Assembly (NCBI GenBank): GCA_964017125.1
Contig: OZ024903.1
Span: 109,699,135-109,763,134, forward strand
Origin: Flabesymbios commensalis
Taxonomy: Eukaryota > Annelida > Polychaeta > Terebellida > Flabelligeridae
DNA: 64,000 bases
Direction of reading: 5' to 3'
Shown: piece after piece, positions 1 to 10,100 of the stretch
How the letters are laid out: the number at the start of each line of letters is the position of its first letter
Position numbering within the stretch: the first letter of the stretch is position 1
Program-made: the position numbers and the translations under genes
The notes under the pieces: model-generated
What the model saw: the letters and a program-made list of their open reading frames with translations, nothing else
Told to the model about the DNA's origin: nothing
Databases searched by the model: none

Positions 1-151
1 AAATAGTAGTAGATTCGTAGATCCGAATCTACTGTTTTAACAATAGGCTAACTTCACGGGTGTATTTTAATACGGACTATACTTTTGGAGCTATATCATC
101 AGTTTTCTGTAATGTGTTTGTCTTGTAGCTGTCCACGTCTCTCAGACCCTG

Positions 152-253
152 TATTCTCGTACAAGTTACGATATATCGTAGGCTTCTGATTGGTCGGGAT
201 GTCCATCTTGACCAATCAGAAGCCTACGATATATCGGAACTTGTACGAGAATA
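152..253. mobile_element. 102-bp near-perfect palindrome (GTATTCTCGTAC family)
   Basis: The two halves are inverse complements from the outer TATTCTCGTACAAGTTACG to the centre GATGGCCATC-like core, with almost no loop. This copy carries a few arm mismatches. Flanks add GGGCCGTATTCTCG-type termini. Sister copies lie at 20,627, 32,544 and 53,341. It is a short foldback element with no coding capacity. The superfamily is unknown. Confidence 0.8.
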
Positions 254-292
254 CGGCCCAGTGTAATGTACCTTGTGATCAGAAGATCATGT

Positions 293-463
293 CAGGGCCG
301 TATCCAGACTAAGACAAATGGGGGGTTACAGGTCGACCATCCGCTAATAGGGGGGTCTGGGGGCATGCCCCCAAGGAAATTTTGAAAAACTGGGCATTTC
401 GGTTATATTCAGGGGGGGTTACAGACACCCAACAACCCCCCCCCCCATCTGGATACGGCCCTG
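293..463. mobile_element. MITE with CAGGGCCGTATCCAG termini
   Basis: The terminal inverted repeats are CAGGGCCGTATCCAG and CTGGATACGGCCCTG. The body contains G-runs and C-runs. CAGGG ends are hAT-like, but only a partial target duplication (CATGT) is visible on the two sides, so the superfamily is tentative. The paralogue in copy 2 is at 32,693-32,836. Confidence 0.65.
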
Positions 464-502
464 CATGTGTATAGGAGTTGGACAGACCACACTATGCCTT
501 CA

Positions 503-692
503 TTCCCCTACAACGCTGAAATATTTTTATATAAACCATGGAGACCGAAGGTTTTTTTCAATTTGAAATTATCATAGATAACTTAGTTTCTCTTTCGGCT
601 TCATTTGAATAACTGGGTCATGGGTCCACAGCCATTATATTTTTTTAATTCTTCCAGTGTGGGGATCGACTTTAGACGTCAGAATCTGTTAG
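503..692 (+). mobile_element. F1 TTAA-hairpin element, truncated
   Basis: It carries the F1 body (CTACAACGCTGAAAT, then CCATGGAGACC, then TTCATTTGAATA) and the left hairpin arm GTGTGGGGATCGACTTTAG. The right arm and terminus are missing. The same truncated state is seen in copy 2 at 32,990-33,173, so the loss predates the duplication. Confidence 0.7.
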
Positions 693-909
693 GAAGGTTT
701 TGTGGATACATTGTGAGATTTCTGTTTGTCTCTTCGCTGTCCACATCTGCCTGTGTCACATGTATGTAGGCCTATACGTGGTCCGTATACAAAATAACCT
801 AACATTGTCTCGTTTTTATTAGAAAATTTACGCTAAATCTTTGCGTTTCTAATAATAAAATAAGAGCATGTTATCATATGGTTAATCTTGAGAATTTTAG
901 GAAATCCAG

Positions 910-985
910 CTCTTCCAAACATTGACACAATTGACCAGACCAGGAGGCATTCGAAACATTGACCCGATTGACCCGACCCACTGCT
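910..985. repeat. 37-bp minisatellite, about 2 units
   Basis: The unit contains ACATTGACCCAATTGACCCG followed by ACCAGGAGGCATTCCAA. There are two units here, against about eleven in copy 2 split between 33,401-33,540 and 34,201-34,445. Confidence 0.8.
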
Positions 986-1059
986 GATTCTCTTAATTCG
1001 CTCGTCTGCTTTCACAATCATACATTTTCTCCAAGGTTGGAAAGTCTGCCCACTGTAAG

Positions 1060-1741
1060 TAGTAGTAGTAGTAAATCATTGCTTTACGTCATTTTTCGGC
1101 ACAAATGGTCTTTTAAGTGATATTGTAATACGATAAAAACGTTGTAGTCAATTAATGAGATGAAGTGATGTACAGATGATGATGTGAGAGTGTGGTGATA
1201 GGGCATGGTGGGTTATTGAGAGCGTTTTCCTTCGCTTGCCCGATAAGGGGTTCTGGGCATGTCTAGGGGATCTACCCCCAGACATGCCCTACGGTAGGAG
1301 ACTTGGGTTTCGCTGTACAATTTAATGATGAAACACCGTGGCATTTTGCGCAGCTCCGCTATCCTCGGGTCGGATAGTCCCCAGAGTAACAATAGGAAGG
1401 ATAACTTCTCTGGGTAACTCCATTCATCCCATGTGAGAGACCTAATGTCAAACACGCTATTGCCGGTTATTTAAAGCTACCACGGCCTACATCAGCGCCA
1501 GCACTGACGCGGGTGCTGCATTGGCTCCGCTGTTGAGCGGAGGAACCAGGGTACGCCACTGGCAATCCGCCCGAAGATTATAGCCAGATACGACGAGGCT
1601 GCAGCTGCCCTTGGATGATTGCTGTAGACTAGTGCTTCCGTACAATGCCGTACATAGCATTCAACAGACGAAACAGATCCCTAATGACCCTTCCCAGATG
1701 GGGGCGAAAAGTACTACTACCAGCAATCATCCCAGTACCCC
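1060..1741 (-). mobile_element. Retroposon with (TAC)n tail, apparently full length
   Basis: The insertion is flanked by a 14-bp target duplication, CTGCCCACTGTAAG at 1,046-1,059 and CTGCCCATTGTAAG at 1,742-1,755. On the minus strand it begins GGGGTACTGGGATGATTGCT and ends in a (TAC)n tail. The copy 2 element at 33,541-34,200 has exactly the same 5' end, which suggests a defined start. Copy 2 has the empty site for this insertion near 34,540 (CTGTCCACTGT). Short open frames on the minus strand (for example WGLSDPRIAELR) are not recognised as a known domain. It could be a long SINE or a LINE-mobilised non-autonomous element. Confidence 0.8.
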
Positions 1742-1787
1742 CTGCCCATTGTAAGTGACGCTAGCCTAACATCAATTACACATTGGT

Positions 1788-2031
1788 TTAACTTAAAGCG
1801 CTGAACTATTTTTGTACAAACCATGGAAACTAAAGGGTTTTTTTAATTTTAAATCATCATAAATGTCTTAGTCAGTTTTTTCCGCTTCATTTGAATAGCT
1901 GTGTTATGGGTGTACGGCCATTAGGAATATGTTTACTCTTACAGTGCGGGGATCGACTTTAGTCGTCAGAATCTGACGTCTGTAGACGTCAGATTCTGAC
2001 GACTAAAGTCGATCCCCGCGCTGCAAGGGTC
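1788..2031 (+). mobile_element. F1 TTAA-hairpin element
   Basis: It starts at TTAA (1,788) with an AGCGCTGAA terminus, runs through the body with CCATGG and TTCATTTGAATAG, then the hairpin. The arms are CTTTAGTCGTCAGAATC and its exact complement, with apex GACGTC-TGTA-GACGTC. It ends CTGCAAGGGTCAA, a decayed AGGGTTAA. Length is about 244 bp. It abuts a CAGCAAACAC foldback and a second F1 in the other orientation. Confidence 0.8.
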
Positions 2032-2039
2032 AACTTATA

Positions 2040-2116
2040 CCCAGCAAACACGAGACGTTGAGCCAATGTTGCTCTAATGTTGGGCTACTGTCGCACCCAT
2101 CTCGTGTTAGCTGGGT
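2040..2116. mobile_element. CCCAGCAAACAC foldback element
   Basis: The termini are CCCAGCAAACACGAGA and TCTCGTGTTAGCTGGG around an inner imperfect palindrome (CCAATGTTGCTCTAATGTTG). The paralogue in copy 2 is at 34,826-34,902. It lies between two F1 elements. No protein is encoded. Confidence 0.75.
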
Positions 2117-2189
2117 AGTGAGTGTTCTGTGAGATTTGTGTGATGTGCTATTTAGTTCTTTCCGCTTTATTTGAATATTTATGCGAGAC

Positions 2190-2426
2190 CGTCCGTATAC
2201 GTCAGAGCCTGACGTCTGTAGATATTCAGGTTCTGACGTACAAAGACGGTCCACGCATTGAAAGAATAAAAAATGTTTCTGATGGCCGTAGATCCATAAC
2301 ATAGGTATTCAAATAAAGCGGAAAAAAAGAGCTAATTAAGACATTTATGATGATCTCAAATTGAAAATAACCCTTTTTGTATCCATGCTTTATACAAAAA
2401 TAGCTTAGGATTGTAGGGGGTTAACG
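2190..2426 (-). mobile_element. F1 TTAA-hairpin element, diverged
   Basis: The hairpin comes first (GACCGTCCGTATACGTCAG and a partly matching right arm), then the body with AAAGCGGAAA, GACATTTATGATGAT and the terminus TTGTAGGGGGTTAA at 2,426. It is older and less well paired than the neighbouring F1. In copy 2 its body is interrupted by a SINE at 35,162-35,428. Confidence 0.65.
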
Positions 2427-2539
2427 TTCTGAGGTGGACCTATATAGTGGGTTTTCTTTGAGATCTGTATGATGTTTTTTCTTGTCTCTGTCCACACCTG
2501 TCCGTGTCACGTGTATGTCTGAGGATCAGCAACATGACG

Positions 2540-3112
2540 TCTTTATAAGGTCTTTATAAGGTCCGCCCGTCGTAGTCTTTATAAGGTCTTTATAAGGTCC
2601 GCCCGCCGTACGTCTTTATAAGGTCTTTATAAAGTCCGCCTGCCGTACGTCTTTATAAGGTCCCCCTGTCGTACGTCTTTATAAGGTCTTTAAAAGGTCC
2701 CCCTGCCGTACGTCTTTATAAGGTCTTTATAAGGTCCCCCTGTCGAAAGTCTTTATAAGGTCTTTATAATGGCCCCCTGTCGTACGTCTTGATAAGGTCT
2801 TTATAAGGTCCGACTGTCGTACGTCTTTATAAGGTCTTTATAAGGTCCCCCTGTCGTACGTCTTTATAAGGTCTTTATAAGGGCCCCCTGTCGTACGTCT
2901 TTATAAGGTCCGCCTGTCGTACGTCTTTATAAGGTCTTTATAAGGTCCGTCTGTCGTACGTCTTTATAAGGTCTTTATAAGGCTCCCCTGTCGTACGTCT
3001 TTATAAGGTCTTTATAAGGCTCCCCTGTCGTACGTCTTTATAAGGTCTTTATAAGGTCCGCCTGTCGTACGTCTTTATAAGGTCCGCCTGTCGTACGTCT
3101 TTATAAGGTGTG
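2540..3112. repeat. 37-bp TATAAGG minisatellite, copy 1 array
   Basis: The unit is GTCTTTATAAGGTCTTTATA followed by AGGTCCGCCTGTCGTAC, with some units missing one TATAAGG half. Variant positions are CCGCC against CCCCC. There is no coding potential. The copy 2 counterpart spans 35,597-38,414, about five times longer. Confidence 0.92.
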
Positions 3113-3204
3113 AGGAGCGCACAACCCGTGGCCCTGCGCGATATTAACGTCGAATAACTGGTCTCAACCTTAACTCGATAAGGCCGCCATTACCGTGATC
3201 GCCC

Positions 3205-3335
3205 AGTCACATTGAGAAGGGAGAAACAAGAATATCCCACTGAAAACCCCACACAGGATCGGTGGAGTTCAAACCCGGGACGCAGGCATGACTGGCAAGG
3301 CAGTCAGGCGCCCTCGCCATTGCGGCACGTCCCCT
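3205..3335 (-). mobile_element. tRNA-like SINE (family 2)
   Basis: The minus strand has a tRNA-like head: GTGCCGCAATGGCGAGGGCG (A-box-like) and CCCGGGTTTGAAC (B-box-like). A tail containing ATATTCTTGTTTCTCCC follows. The ATATCCTTGTTTCTC word is shared with the related copies at 13,140 and 38,487, so these form one family. It is not a functional tRNA, since stems do not pair properly. Confidence 0.6.
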
Positions 3336-3539
3336 TCTCACTGTCTTTATAAGGTTCAGATGTCTACGCAGCCTGTACCAAGCGGTCAACTCAGATCCGC
3401 AAGTGCCAGACAGGAAGTCACCCCGCCTGACCGTATCCATGGTGATCTGAGACACGTGACAGACGCCGGCAATCACGACAAATAAGGATATAAACCCGGA
3501 AATAGTGTGCCCCATGTGGCACATGCGCACTGACAAACA

Positions 3540-4683
3540 ATCAGACGGATATAAAAGTCAGAAACAGAGAATCAGATCAGGTGCAAATGAGCAGAAACCT
3601 TAAAATGAAATAAATCATTGCCTCTACTAAAATTAATCAAACGACAACACCATTAGTTTTTGTAATTTAATTATAGAATATCAAGTTTCTCTTTTCGGCA
3701 AATTATTAGTGAGTGATATCGGGCAGCGTGTGACAAATAATAAAACATAATTTCACATAGGCCTAGATCACATGCCAGATGCTGATAACCTTGATCCGCA
3801 GCTTTAACATCTGGTGAACATTTTCTGGGAACAGGCGTTTTTGAGAGGCTGCCGTGAAAATCGAACCGACGTGTTTACAAACAGCAGCATGCAGTGTTTG
3901 CTCTCGGCACCAGCGAAAACCGTGAGGCTAAATTACCCGAAGACGTATTCCATTGCTATTGAGCCGCTAAATATATTATATGATCCCGTGATTTATGGTG
4001 GAAGTACTATAGATTATTGGCAAGGAATCAATCATGATCTAACGGACGAGGCTGTATGTTATATTATATAACGATATTTTAGTATCTAATTTTAATGTAA
4101 ACGACACCTGCACATGGGTTCATGTTTGTAAGTGTGCACTATGTTCGTAATCAGGTAATGTCAGGGGTGGAATTACTGGGCATATATGCTGCCTACCCCA
4201 CTTCCTGGCATAAAGAATTATTATACACACAACCACTTTTATGCAATTTTCATCAATTTTATATTATATATGTGTATTTATTTGATTGTACAGACCGTAA
4301 CTGTATTATTTTGCATGCAAATAAATAGGATGTATACAGCGGCGGATATAGGCTGGGGGGGGGGGGGGGTGGGCGACGGTGACGGGCGGTGGTTAGGTCT
4401 GAAAGTTTGTTTTTTTTTACACAAAATGTTCTGAGGTAGTCCTGAGGATACAAAAATAGCATTGCTTGATGATTAAATTTTAAAGAAAATTACGGGAGGC
4501 AAATCAAATTTCACGTGGACCCCCCCCCCCTTTTTTTCTATGTTTTGACGACTGTGGAGCGCTTACATCGAATTGTTTTTGAATAATAATAATAATAATA
4601 ATAACAGCAATAAACAACACTGAAATGTCCATCACATAGGGGGTGAAGACTTAATTAAAATATGATAAAATGTCTGTAAAGGG
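3540..4683. other. No gene recognised; AT-rich duplicated DNA
   Basis: This stretch contains short G- and C-runs (around 4,357 and 4,520) and a short AAT repeat (4,580). Small open frames of 60-85 codons differ by frame-altering indels between the two copies (compare 38,850-39,945), so I do not call them genes. Confidence 0.6.
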
Positions 4684-4933
4684 TTAAACCCTCACAGCGC
4701 GGGGACCGTCTTTATACGTCAGAATCTGACGTCTGTAGACGTCAGATTCTAACGTATAAAGACGATCCCCGCGCTGTGAGAGGTAAAATATGTATAATGG
4801 ACATAGAACCATAACATAGGTATTCAAAAGAAGCGGAAAGAGCTAACCAAGACATTTATGATGCTTTCAAATTGAAATAAACCCTTTGGTCTCCATGATT
4901 CATACAATATTATGTCAGCGTTGTAAGGGTGAA
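4684..4933 (-). mobile_element. F1 TTAA-hairpin element, 250 bp
   Basis: TTAA at 4,684 is followed by ACCCTCACAGCGCGGGGAC, then hairpin arms CTTTATACGTCAGAATCTG and the near-exact complement (one mismatch) with a TGTA apex, then the body with AAAGAAGCGGAAAGAGC. The other end is GCGTTGTAAGGGTGAA, a one-base change from TTAA. The TATAC/GTATA stem variant differs from the GTCG/CGAC variant of other copies, and both arms carry it. Confidence 0.85.
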
Positions 4934-4980
4934 GTGCATGGATAACGTTATATTGATGTGGTGCACATTCACAGTGGCTG

Positions 4981-5172
4981 GTGATCTGGTAATATTCGCA
5001 AGGTTTTAATTTTCGCGAATTTTGCGTGGAAGACGCAAATTCAAGAATCTCGCGATAACTACTTTTATAATAGCGCTACTGAAGAAGAATGAAAATTTGC
5101 GAATTCTAAACTTCGTGGAAACTCTTAAAGAAATTCGCGAAAATAGAAACACGCGAAAATTACCAGATCTAC
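4981..5172. mobile_element. TTCGCG-rich foldback repeat
   Basis: The termini GTGATCTGGTAATATTCGC and GCGAAAATTACCAGATCTAC are inverse complements with few mismatches. The interior is rich in TTCGCGAA. The copy 2 paralogue is at 41,250-41,466. The 66-codon frame inside it is not conserved in copy 2. Confidence 0.65.
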
Positions 5173-5491
5173 AGTACATGAAGGCTACAGTAGGCTGTGG
5201 CCATGCCAGGATACACTTGTGATTATTGTAGACATATAATATTTCCCCACATTTTCCGGCTCATACATATTAAGCCTCGCAAGGAATCTCTGCGATTTGG
5301 ACCGCTCTGAAAATCTCTGTTTTGACAGGAAAACTAATCACTCCCAGAATCAGCTCATGTAGCACTGCCAGCAAACACCAGACGTTGGCACAATGCTGGC
5401 CTAATGTTGAATACGACGCTACTTGAACATTAACTCTTCTTTGTCGAAATTCCCCAAGAAAACTTACTTCTGGAACACGTGGAAACTGAGT

Positions 5492-5640
5492 CCTATTTAA
5501 TTTACTTGCACTTACTATACACTGTTTTCCATGGTGCACAGATGCCTAGTCAGGGCAGTTATGTAAAATAGTGTTTTCGCTAATAATTTTACCCTGAATA
5601 AATATATTTTATTATTATTATTATTAATATTATTTTTTAT
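5492..5640 (+). mobile_element. LINE 3'-end fragment with (ATT)n tail
   Basis: From about 5,540 the sequence AGGGCAGTTATGTAAAATAG, then TTTTACCCTGAATAAATATA and an (ATT)n tail, matches the 3' end of the LINE at 40,047-41,065. The whole block is missing from copy 2 between CTGAGT and TTATCTTAATCG near 41,790. It is therefore a 5'-truncated insertion specific to copy 1, or a loss in copy 2. The first 50 bp are not matched. Confidence 0.6.
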
Positions 5641-5930
5641 TTATCTTAATCGTGATGTAATATTACATCTTTTCAAGTAGATCCTAATAAACAACCATTA
5701 GATGCAGCATATAGTAAACTGATCACATAGCTATGTAACCCCCAGGGCTTTAATGGGGCATAGTTATAAGATCACACCAAGTTCATTTCAAGGTCATTTT
5801 AAAGTCGAATAAGCTGGTTTTTTTAATGTATAAAAATTTAGTTTACCTTCACCCTTTAACCACGACCATAATCGTTTTAATTAGTTTTATTAGCCGATCA
5901 AATCATTGTTACTGGAAACGAAATGCGTGT

Positions 5931-6179
5931 TTAACCCTTTAAGTCCTCACGATGCATTAAAGCATCATTTTACATTCCTGAAAACAGACTCAATTTTCCC
6001 ACTACTAGGAGTTTTATAATGAAAATAATGAAACTGGTTTACCAATAAATGGCAATTTTCTTTAATTTTTCACCTACTTTAAATCATCTTCATCCACTAG
6101 AAGTCGAGAATTGCGACAGCAATTCGCGGCTTGTAGTGGATAAAGATGACAATGGTAAATTCAGGCTTGAAAGGGTTAA
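5931..6179 (-). mobile_element. F2 TTAA-hairpin element, 249 bp, copy-1 specific
   Basis: TTAA at 5,931 and TTAA at 6,176 flank the element. The terminus TTAACCCTTTAAGTCCTCACG opens it and GCTTGAAAGGGTTAA closes it. The hairpin near the right end pairs the word TCATCCACTAGAAGTCGAGA with its complement across an AATTGCGACAGCAATT apex. Copy 2 has a single TTAA at 42,080-42,083, an empty site. That proves a TTAA target duplication and sets the exact ends. Confidence 0.92.
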
Positions 6180-6504
6180 ACATCAGGATTTGTCTAAAAT
6201 TAAACAATAATTTTCATCCACTTGTAGCTGTGGGTCCCGATGGCGGGACACAACCTCAAGTGGGTGAAAATTACTCATATTTGTTTAATTTTAAACTCCA
6301 AAAATGCAAATGCTGATGACGAAACATACATTTCAATCTCGATAACAACCTCATTTAACCTGCTAATTAAACAGATTCACCCTTTGTCAATAGTCGATTT
6401 TAATTCGTTTTATCAGTCGACGTCTTCTTTCGCCACAAGCCGCCAATTGCCGTCGCAATTCTTCACTTCCAGCGGATGAAGACGTCTTGAGATGGATGAC
6501 AAAT

Positions 6505-6690
6505 TAACCCTTTCAACCCTGAGTTTACCATGGTCATCTTCATCCACTACAAGCCGCGAATTGAGTTGTAGTGGATGGAGATGACTTGATCTGGTTTAGA
6601 AATTAAAGAAAATTGCCATATATTGGTAGACCAGTTTCATGGAAATATTCACTCTAAACCCCTAGGTTCTCGGAAAATTAAGGATTAAAG
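6505..6690 (+). mobile_element. F2 TTAA-hairpin element, damaged
   Basis: It begins TTAACCCTTTCAACCCTGAG. One hairpin arm is largely lost: GCGAATTGAGTTGTAGTGG replaces the full arm and loop. The terminal part with TGCATCGTGAGG is also missing. The copy 2 paralogue at 42,737-42,970 keeps both arms, so the losses happened in copy 1. Confidence 0.75.
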
Positions 6691-6779
6691 GAAATGGGCA
6701 TATTTTATTAAAATAGTTTCACGAAAAGTGTCGTTCTAAAACCCTCAGGTATACAAAATTACCCTGTTACCCGTTAAGT

Positions 6780-7090
6780 TATATAATTGATTTTTTTAAC
6801 CACTTGAAGTTGTGTCTCGCTGCCGCGATCCAGTGGGTAAAAATTACTCATATTTGCTAAATTTGAGACTAAACAATTGCAAATCTTGATGTAATGTTTA
6901 AACAACCATTTCATTCCCAATAATTCCCAATTACTATGATTTAACCAACTAATCAGATGTATTTTTAAAAAAAGCTGTGCCTACATTACAGGCTGCGACG
7001 TAATGTTAATGATTTTCATGTTTTTATTCACTTGAAGTTGTGGATCGCGGCAGCGAGATATAACTTCAAGTGAGTGAAAAAAGATTATAG
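6780..7090. mobile_element. F3-like hairpins, two remnants
   Basis: CACTTGAAGTTGTGTCTCGC at about 6,803 and a well paired stem CACTTGAAGTTGTGGATCGC / ATATAACTTCAAGTGAGTG at about 7,028-7,080 match the F3 hairpin. The F3 TTAA ends are not clear here. In copy 2 the interval between them carries a mariner-like MITE at 43,266-43,410. Confidence 0.5.
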
Positions 7091-7281
7091 CTCAGAAATC
7101 CTCGTACTTTCCGTTGATATGTGGGGCTTAAAGCGTCATACAACTCGCTAAGAAGTGACACGCGACTCCTTATTGTCCATATTTGGTTTGATAACAGTTG
7201 CCTGGCAACTAATAAGACGCTGACAAGCGTCACATCAGTTGCTAGGTAACAGGCCTCCAGAACATCTGGATGGAAAACGCT

Positions 7282-7350
7282 TAAACGTGATACCAGACGT
7301 AATACGCATGTTATTAACCCTTTCAGTGCGGGGGACGCTCCAACTTTTTA
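7282..7350. repeat. 59-bp unit, single copy
   Basis: AAACGTGATACCAGACGTAA, then TACGCATGTTATTAACCC and TTTCAGTGCGGGGGACGCTCC, occurs once. The paralogous position in copy 2 (43,722-44,425) holds twelve head-to-tail copies. Confidence 0.85.
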
Positions 7351-7371
7351 CCTACTCATACTATAAGTCGT

Positions 7372-7622
7372 GTTTTACTCTTACAGTGCGGGGATCAACT
7401 TTAGACTTCAGAATTTGACGTCTGTAGACGTCAAATTCTGAAGTCTAAAGTCGATCCCCACACTGTAAGAATCAACATATTTCTAATGATCGTAGATCCA
7501 TAACATAAGTATTCAAATGAAGCGGAAAGAGCTAACTAAGATATTATGATGATTCAAATTGAACTAACATTATTTGGCCACCATGGTTTAAACCAATATT
7601 CAGCACTTTGCTGCATAACCCT
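7372..7622 (-). mobile_element. F1 TTAA-hairpin element
   Basis: The hairpin arms CTTTAGACTTCAGAATTTG and the exact complement CAAATTCTGAAGTCTAAAG carry two differences from the family consensus, each matched on the other arm, with a TGTA apex. The body follows, ending near GCATAACCC. The copy 2 element (44,440-44,700) has a better consensus left arm and the variant only in the right arm. Confidence 0.75.
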
Positions 7623-7628
7623 TGTGCT

Positions 7629-7713
7629 GATTAACTGTTACAGTGCGGGGACCGACTTTAGACGTCAGAATCTGACGTCTGTCAGATTCTGACGTCTAAA
7701 GTCGAGTTAAAAA
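7629..7713. mobile_element. F1 hairpin, solo
   Basis: TTAACTGTTACAGTGCGGGG leads into the stem CGACTTTAGACGTCAGAATC and its complement, with the apex shortened by loss of one GACGTC half. TTAA follows at the right. No F1 body is attached. In copy 2 the matching locus (44,706-44,920) still has a body. Confidence 0.65.
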
Positions 7714-8219
7714 TAAAATATTACGATTTATAAAACATAAGCATTTATAAGATTGAGTTATTTGACAAGCTGAGTCTCTATTTATACAAACAAGTTTACA
7801 GTTTTCACGAGCACGCTACCTCTCGGACACGGAGGCTCCCCTAATATTGAATCAAACTGATAGGAAATACCAATAAGTAATCATTAAAGTAATCATTAAA
7901 CCAGACTGTAACTGAATCCACCCGAGAAATGATACGTGTGGCCATCTCGGCACTGAACTGTAATTAGATCTGAGGTGTTAATTAGTGAGTTAAAAAAGAA
8001 CACTTGTCATGACATTTGATACCGACGTGACAGATAAATTATAAAAATAGATAGGTCTACGTGTCAAATAAATGATACCGTGACAGGTGAATGATAAAAA
8101 AAATAAATACGTGACTGATTAAAATAATAATAAGTGACAGTTAAATGTCAGCTACATCCATGAACAACAACATTTCAACTTGATTTAAATAGCGGTAAAT
8201 TTAAAAGAACCAGTCTATA

Positions 8220-8775
8220 AATGAGGTAGTTTACCCAGAGGGCGGGATGAGTCTATAATATGACCTAATTCAACCAAAGGGCGGGAACTAGTCTATAATA
8301 TGACCTAATTCAACCAAAGGGCGGGAACCAGTCTATGATATGACATAATTCATCCAGAGGGCGGGAACTAGTCTATAATATAACATAGTTTAACCAGAGG
8401 ACGGGAATCAGTCTATGATATGACGTAGTTTACCCAGAGGGCGGTAACCAATCTATGATATGACATAGTTACCCAGAGGGCGGTAACCAGTCTATGATAT
8501 GACATAGTTACCCAGAGGGCGGGAATGAGTCTATGATATGACATAGTTACCCAGAGGGCGGGAATGAGTCTATGATATGACATAGTTACCCAGAGGGCGG
8601 TAACCAATCTATGATATGACATAGTTACCCAGAGAGCGGGAACCAGTCTATGATATGACGTAGTTTACCCAGAGAGCAGGAACCAGTCTATATGACATAA
8701 TTCACCCAGATTGTGGGAACCATTCTATGAAATGACATAGTTTATCCAGAGAGCGGGAATCAGTCTATTATCAAG
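8220..8775. repeat. 39-bp minisatellite, copy 1 array
   Basis: The unit is ATGATATGACATAGTTACCC followed by AGAGGGCGGGAACCAGTCT. Because 39 is a multiple of three, the minus strand gives an open frame repeating MSYHRLVPALWVT. This is a by-product and not a gene. The copy 2 counterpart is 45,412-46,350. Confidence 0.92.
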
Positions 8776-8841
8776 CTGTCTACACTAGGTGGCGCTATAA
8801 CACAACTAATGCCAGAAAACAAATTGACAATTTCCCCTGAC

Positions 8842-9738
8842 CCGCACAGAAACCAGCCTCCCACGGCGTTAACACTCGTCCTGACAGCCACACGGACTCA
8901 ATACAAATTGGAACAAATTTCCTGGGTGTCTTTCAAACGTCTAGAAAACAATCAGAGCCATTGTATTGATCTTGGTCACATGTCTAATGACATTTTGCAA
9001 ATGAGAAAGTGAAATTCGGAAACCATCTCGCTCTCCCCGACCCGTCTGTTAAAAGTAATGGAAGAATCTAAATGGTTGGTTGGAAAACAGATTGATGTCT
9101 TTTAAACAATTAGTATTTTTGTGCATGATGTATATTTATCTTCATAATGCGATAACAAGAACAGTATCATGCGCATTTTTATCTACTAGTAGCTGTGTCC
9201 CACGACAGCGATCCACAACATCAAGACTTTAGTGTGAGTGCAATAAATCCCTTAGATTTATCAAATTCGACTTTAAAGCATTTGCAACTGTTATTGATTG
9301 AAAGACACAGTTCTCATTTAAAGTCTGGTTGTGTTAGGAAAACAGTGGTAATTAAAATAACACCTGAAGCTGAAATAATATCAGACAATTAATAGCAAAA
9401 TTGATATCGTCGTCACCCATGCTGATATCGAGATCGAAATATGTAAAAAAGAAAAAATCCAAAAAGAAAAAAATCGATAGAATACTGTGCAAGTAATGAC
9501 CCTTTCTATCTCGCTTGATAGTACATTACATGGAAGAAAACAATTGGAACCACAATAAGGAGGTTGTGAGTTTATTCATTTTTACATCTTGCAATTGGGG
9601 ATTTGATACAATTGGGATCTGAATAACTATTATCTTTAAATAAATAATGCATACCTGGATGGCAGGGTTAACAGGGCTAAAGCATTGCATTGCGTGTTCT
9701 CCAGCTAATATCTTCCTAATTCACAGCCAGCTGGTAAT
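8842..9738. other. No gene recognised in the first part of unit A
   Basis: The open frames here (for example 67 codons at 8,809 and 65 at 9,195) are disrupted in unit B and copy 2. A decayed F3-like hairpin lies near 9,185-9,230. Confidence 0.55.
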
Positions 9739-9980
9739 TACCCCTTACAGTGCGGGTATCGACTTTAGTCGTCAGAATATGACATCTGTAGACGTCAGAT
9801 TCTGACGTATAAGGTCGGTCCGCACACTGTAACAGTAAAAATATTTCTAATGGACGTAGACCCATAACATAGGTATTCAAATGAAGCGGAAAGAGCTAAC
9901 TAAGACATTTATGATGATTTCTAATTGAAAAAAACCTTTGGTCTCCATGGTTTATACAAAAGTATTTCAGCGTTAAATAT
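9739..9980 (-). mobile_element. F1 TTAA-hairpin element (unit A)
   Basis: CCCCTTACAGTGCGGGTATC opens the hairpin, whose right arm has drifted (GACGTATAAGGTCGG). The body with ATTCAAATGAAGCGGAAAGA follows, and the end is TATTTCAGCGTTAAA. Paralogues lie at 15,532-15,765 and 47,512-47,750. Confidence 0.75.
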
Positions 9981-10100
9981 TTGGCGTGCGTGTTCTACAG
10001 CTTATATATTACGTCTAATTTACAGACAGCTGGAGTTTTATGACAAACAGGTGTGAAGTCAATCAATCAGAGATAAACATCAAACACCTGACTCAGAGAC

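Noticed and set aside
1213-1455. Possible protein relic WGLSDPRIAELR in the (TAC)n-tail retroposon
   Set aside because: Similar short peptides recur in other copies, but no known domain is recognised and the frames differ between copies. I describe the element without assigning a protein.
8413-8622. Minus-strand frame repeating MSYHRLVPALWVT (also 45,646-46,279)
   Set aside because: It is the translation of a 39-bp minisatellite; a period divisible by three keeps one frame open. No signal, start context or conservation supports a protein.
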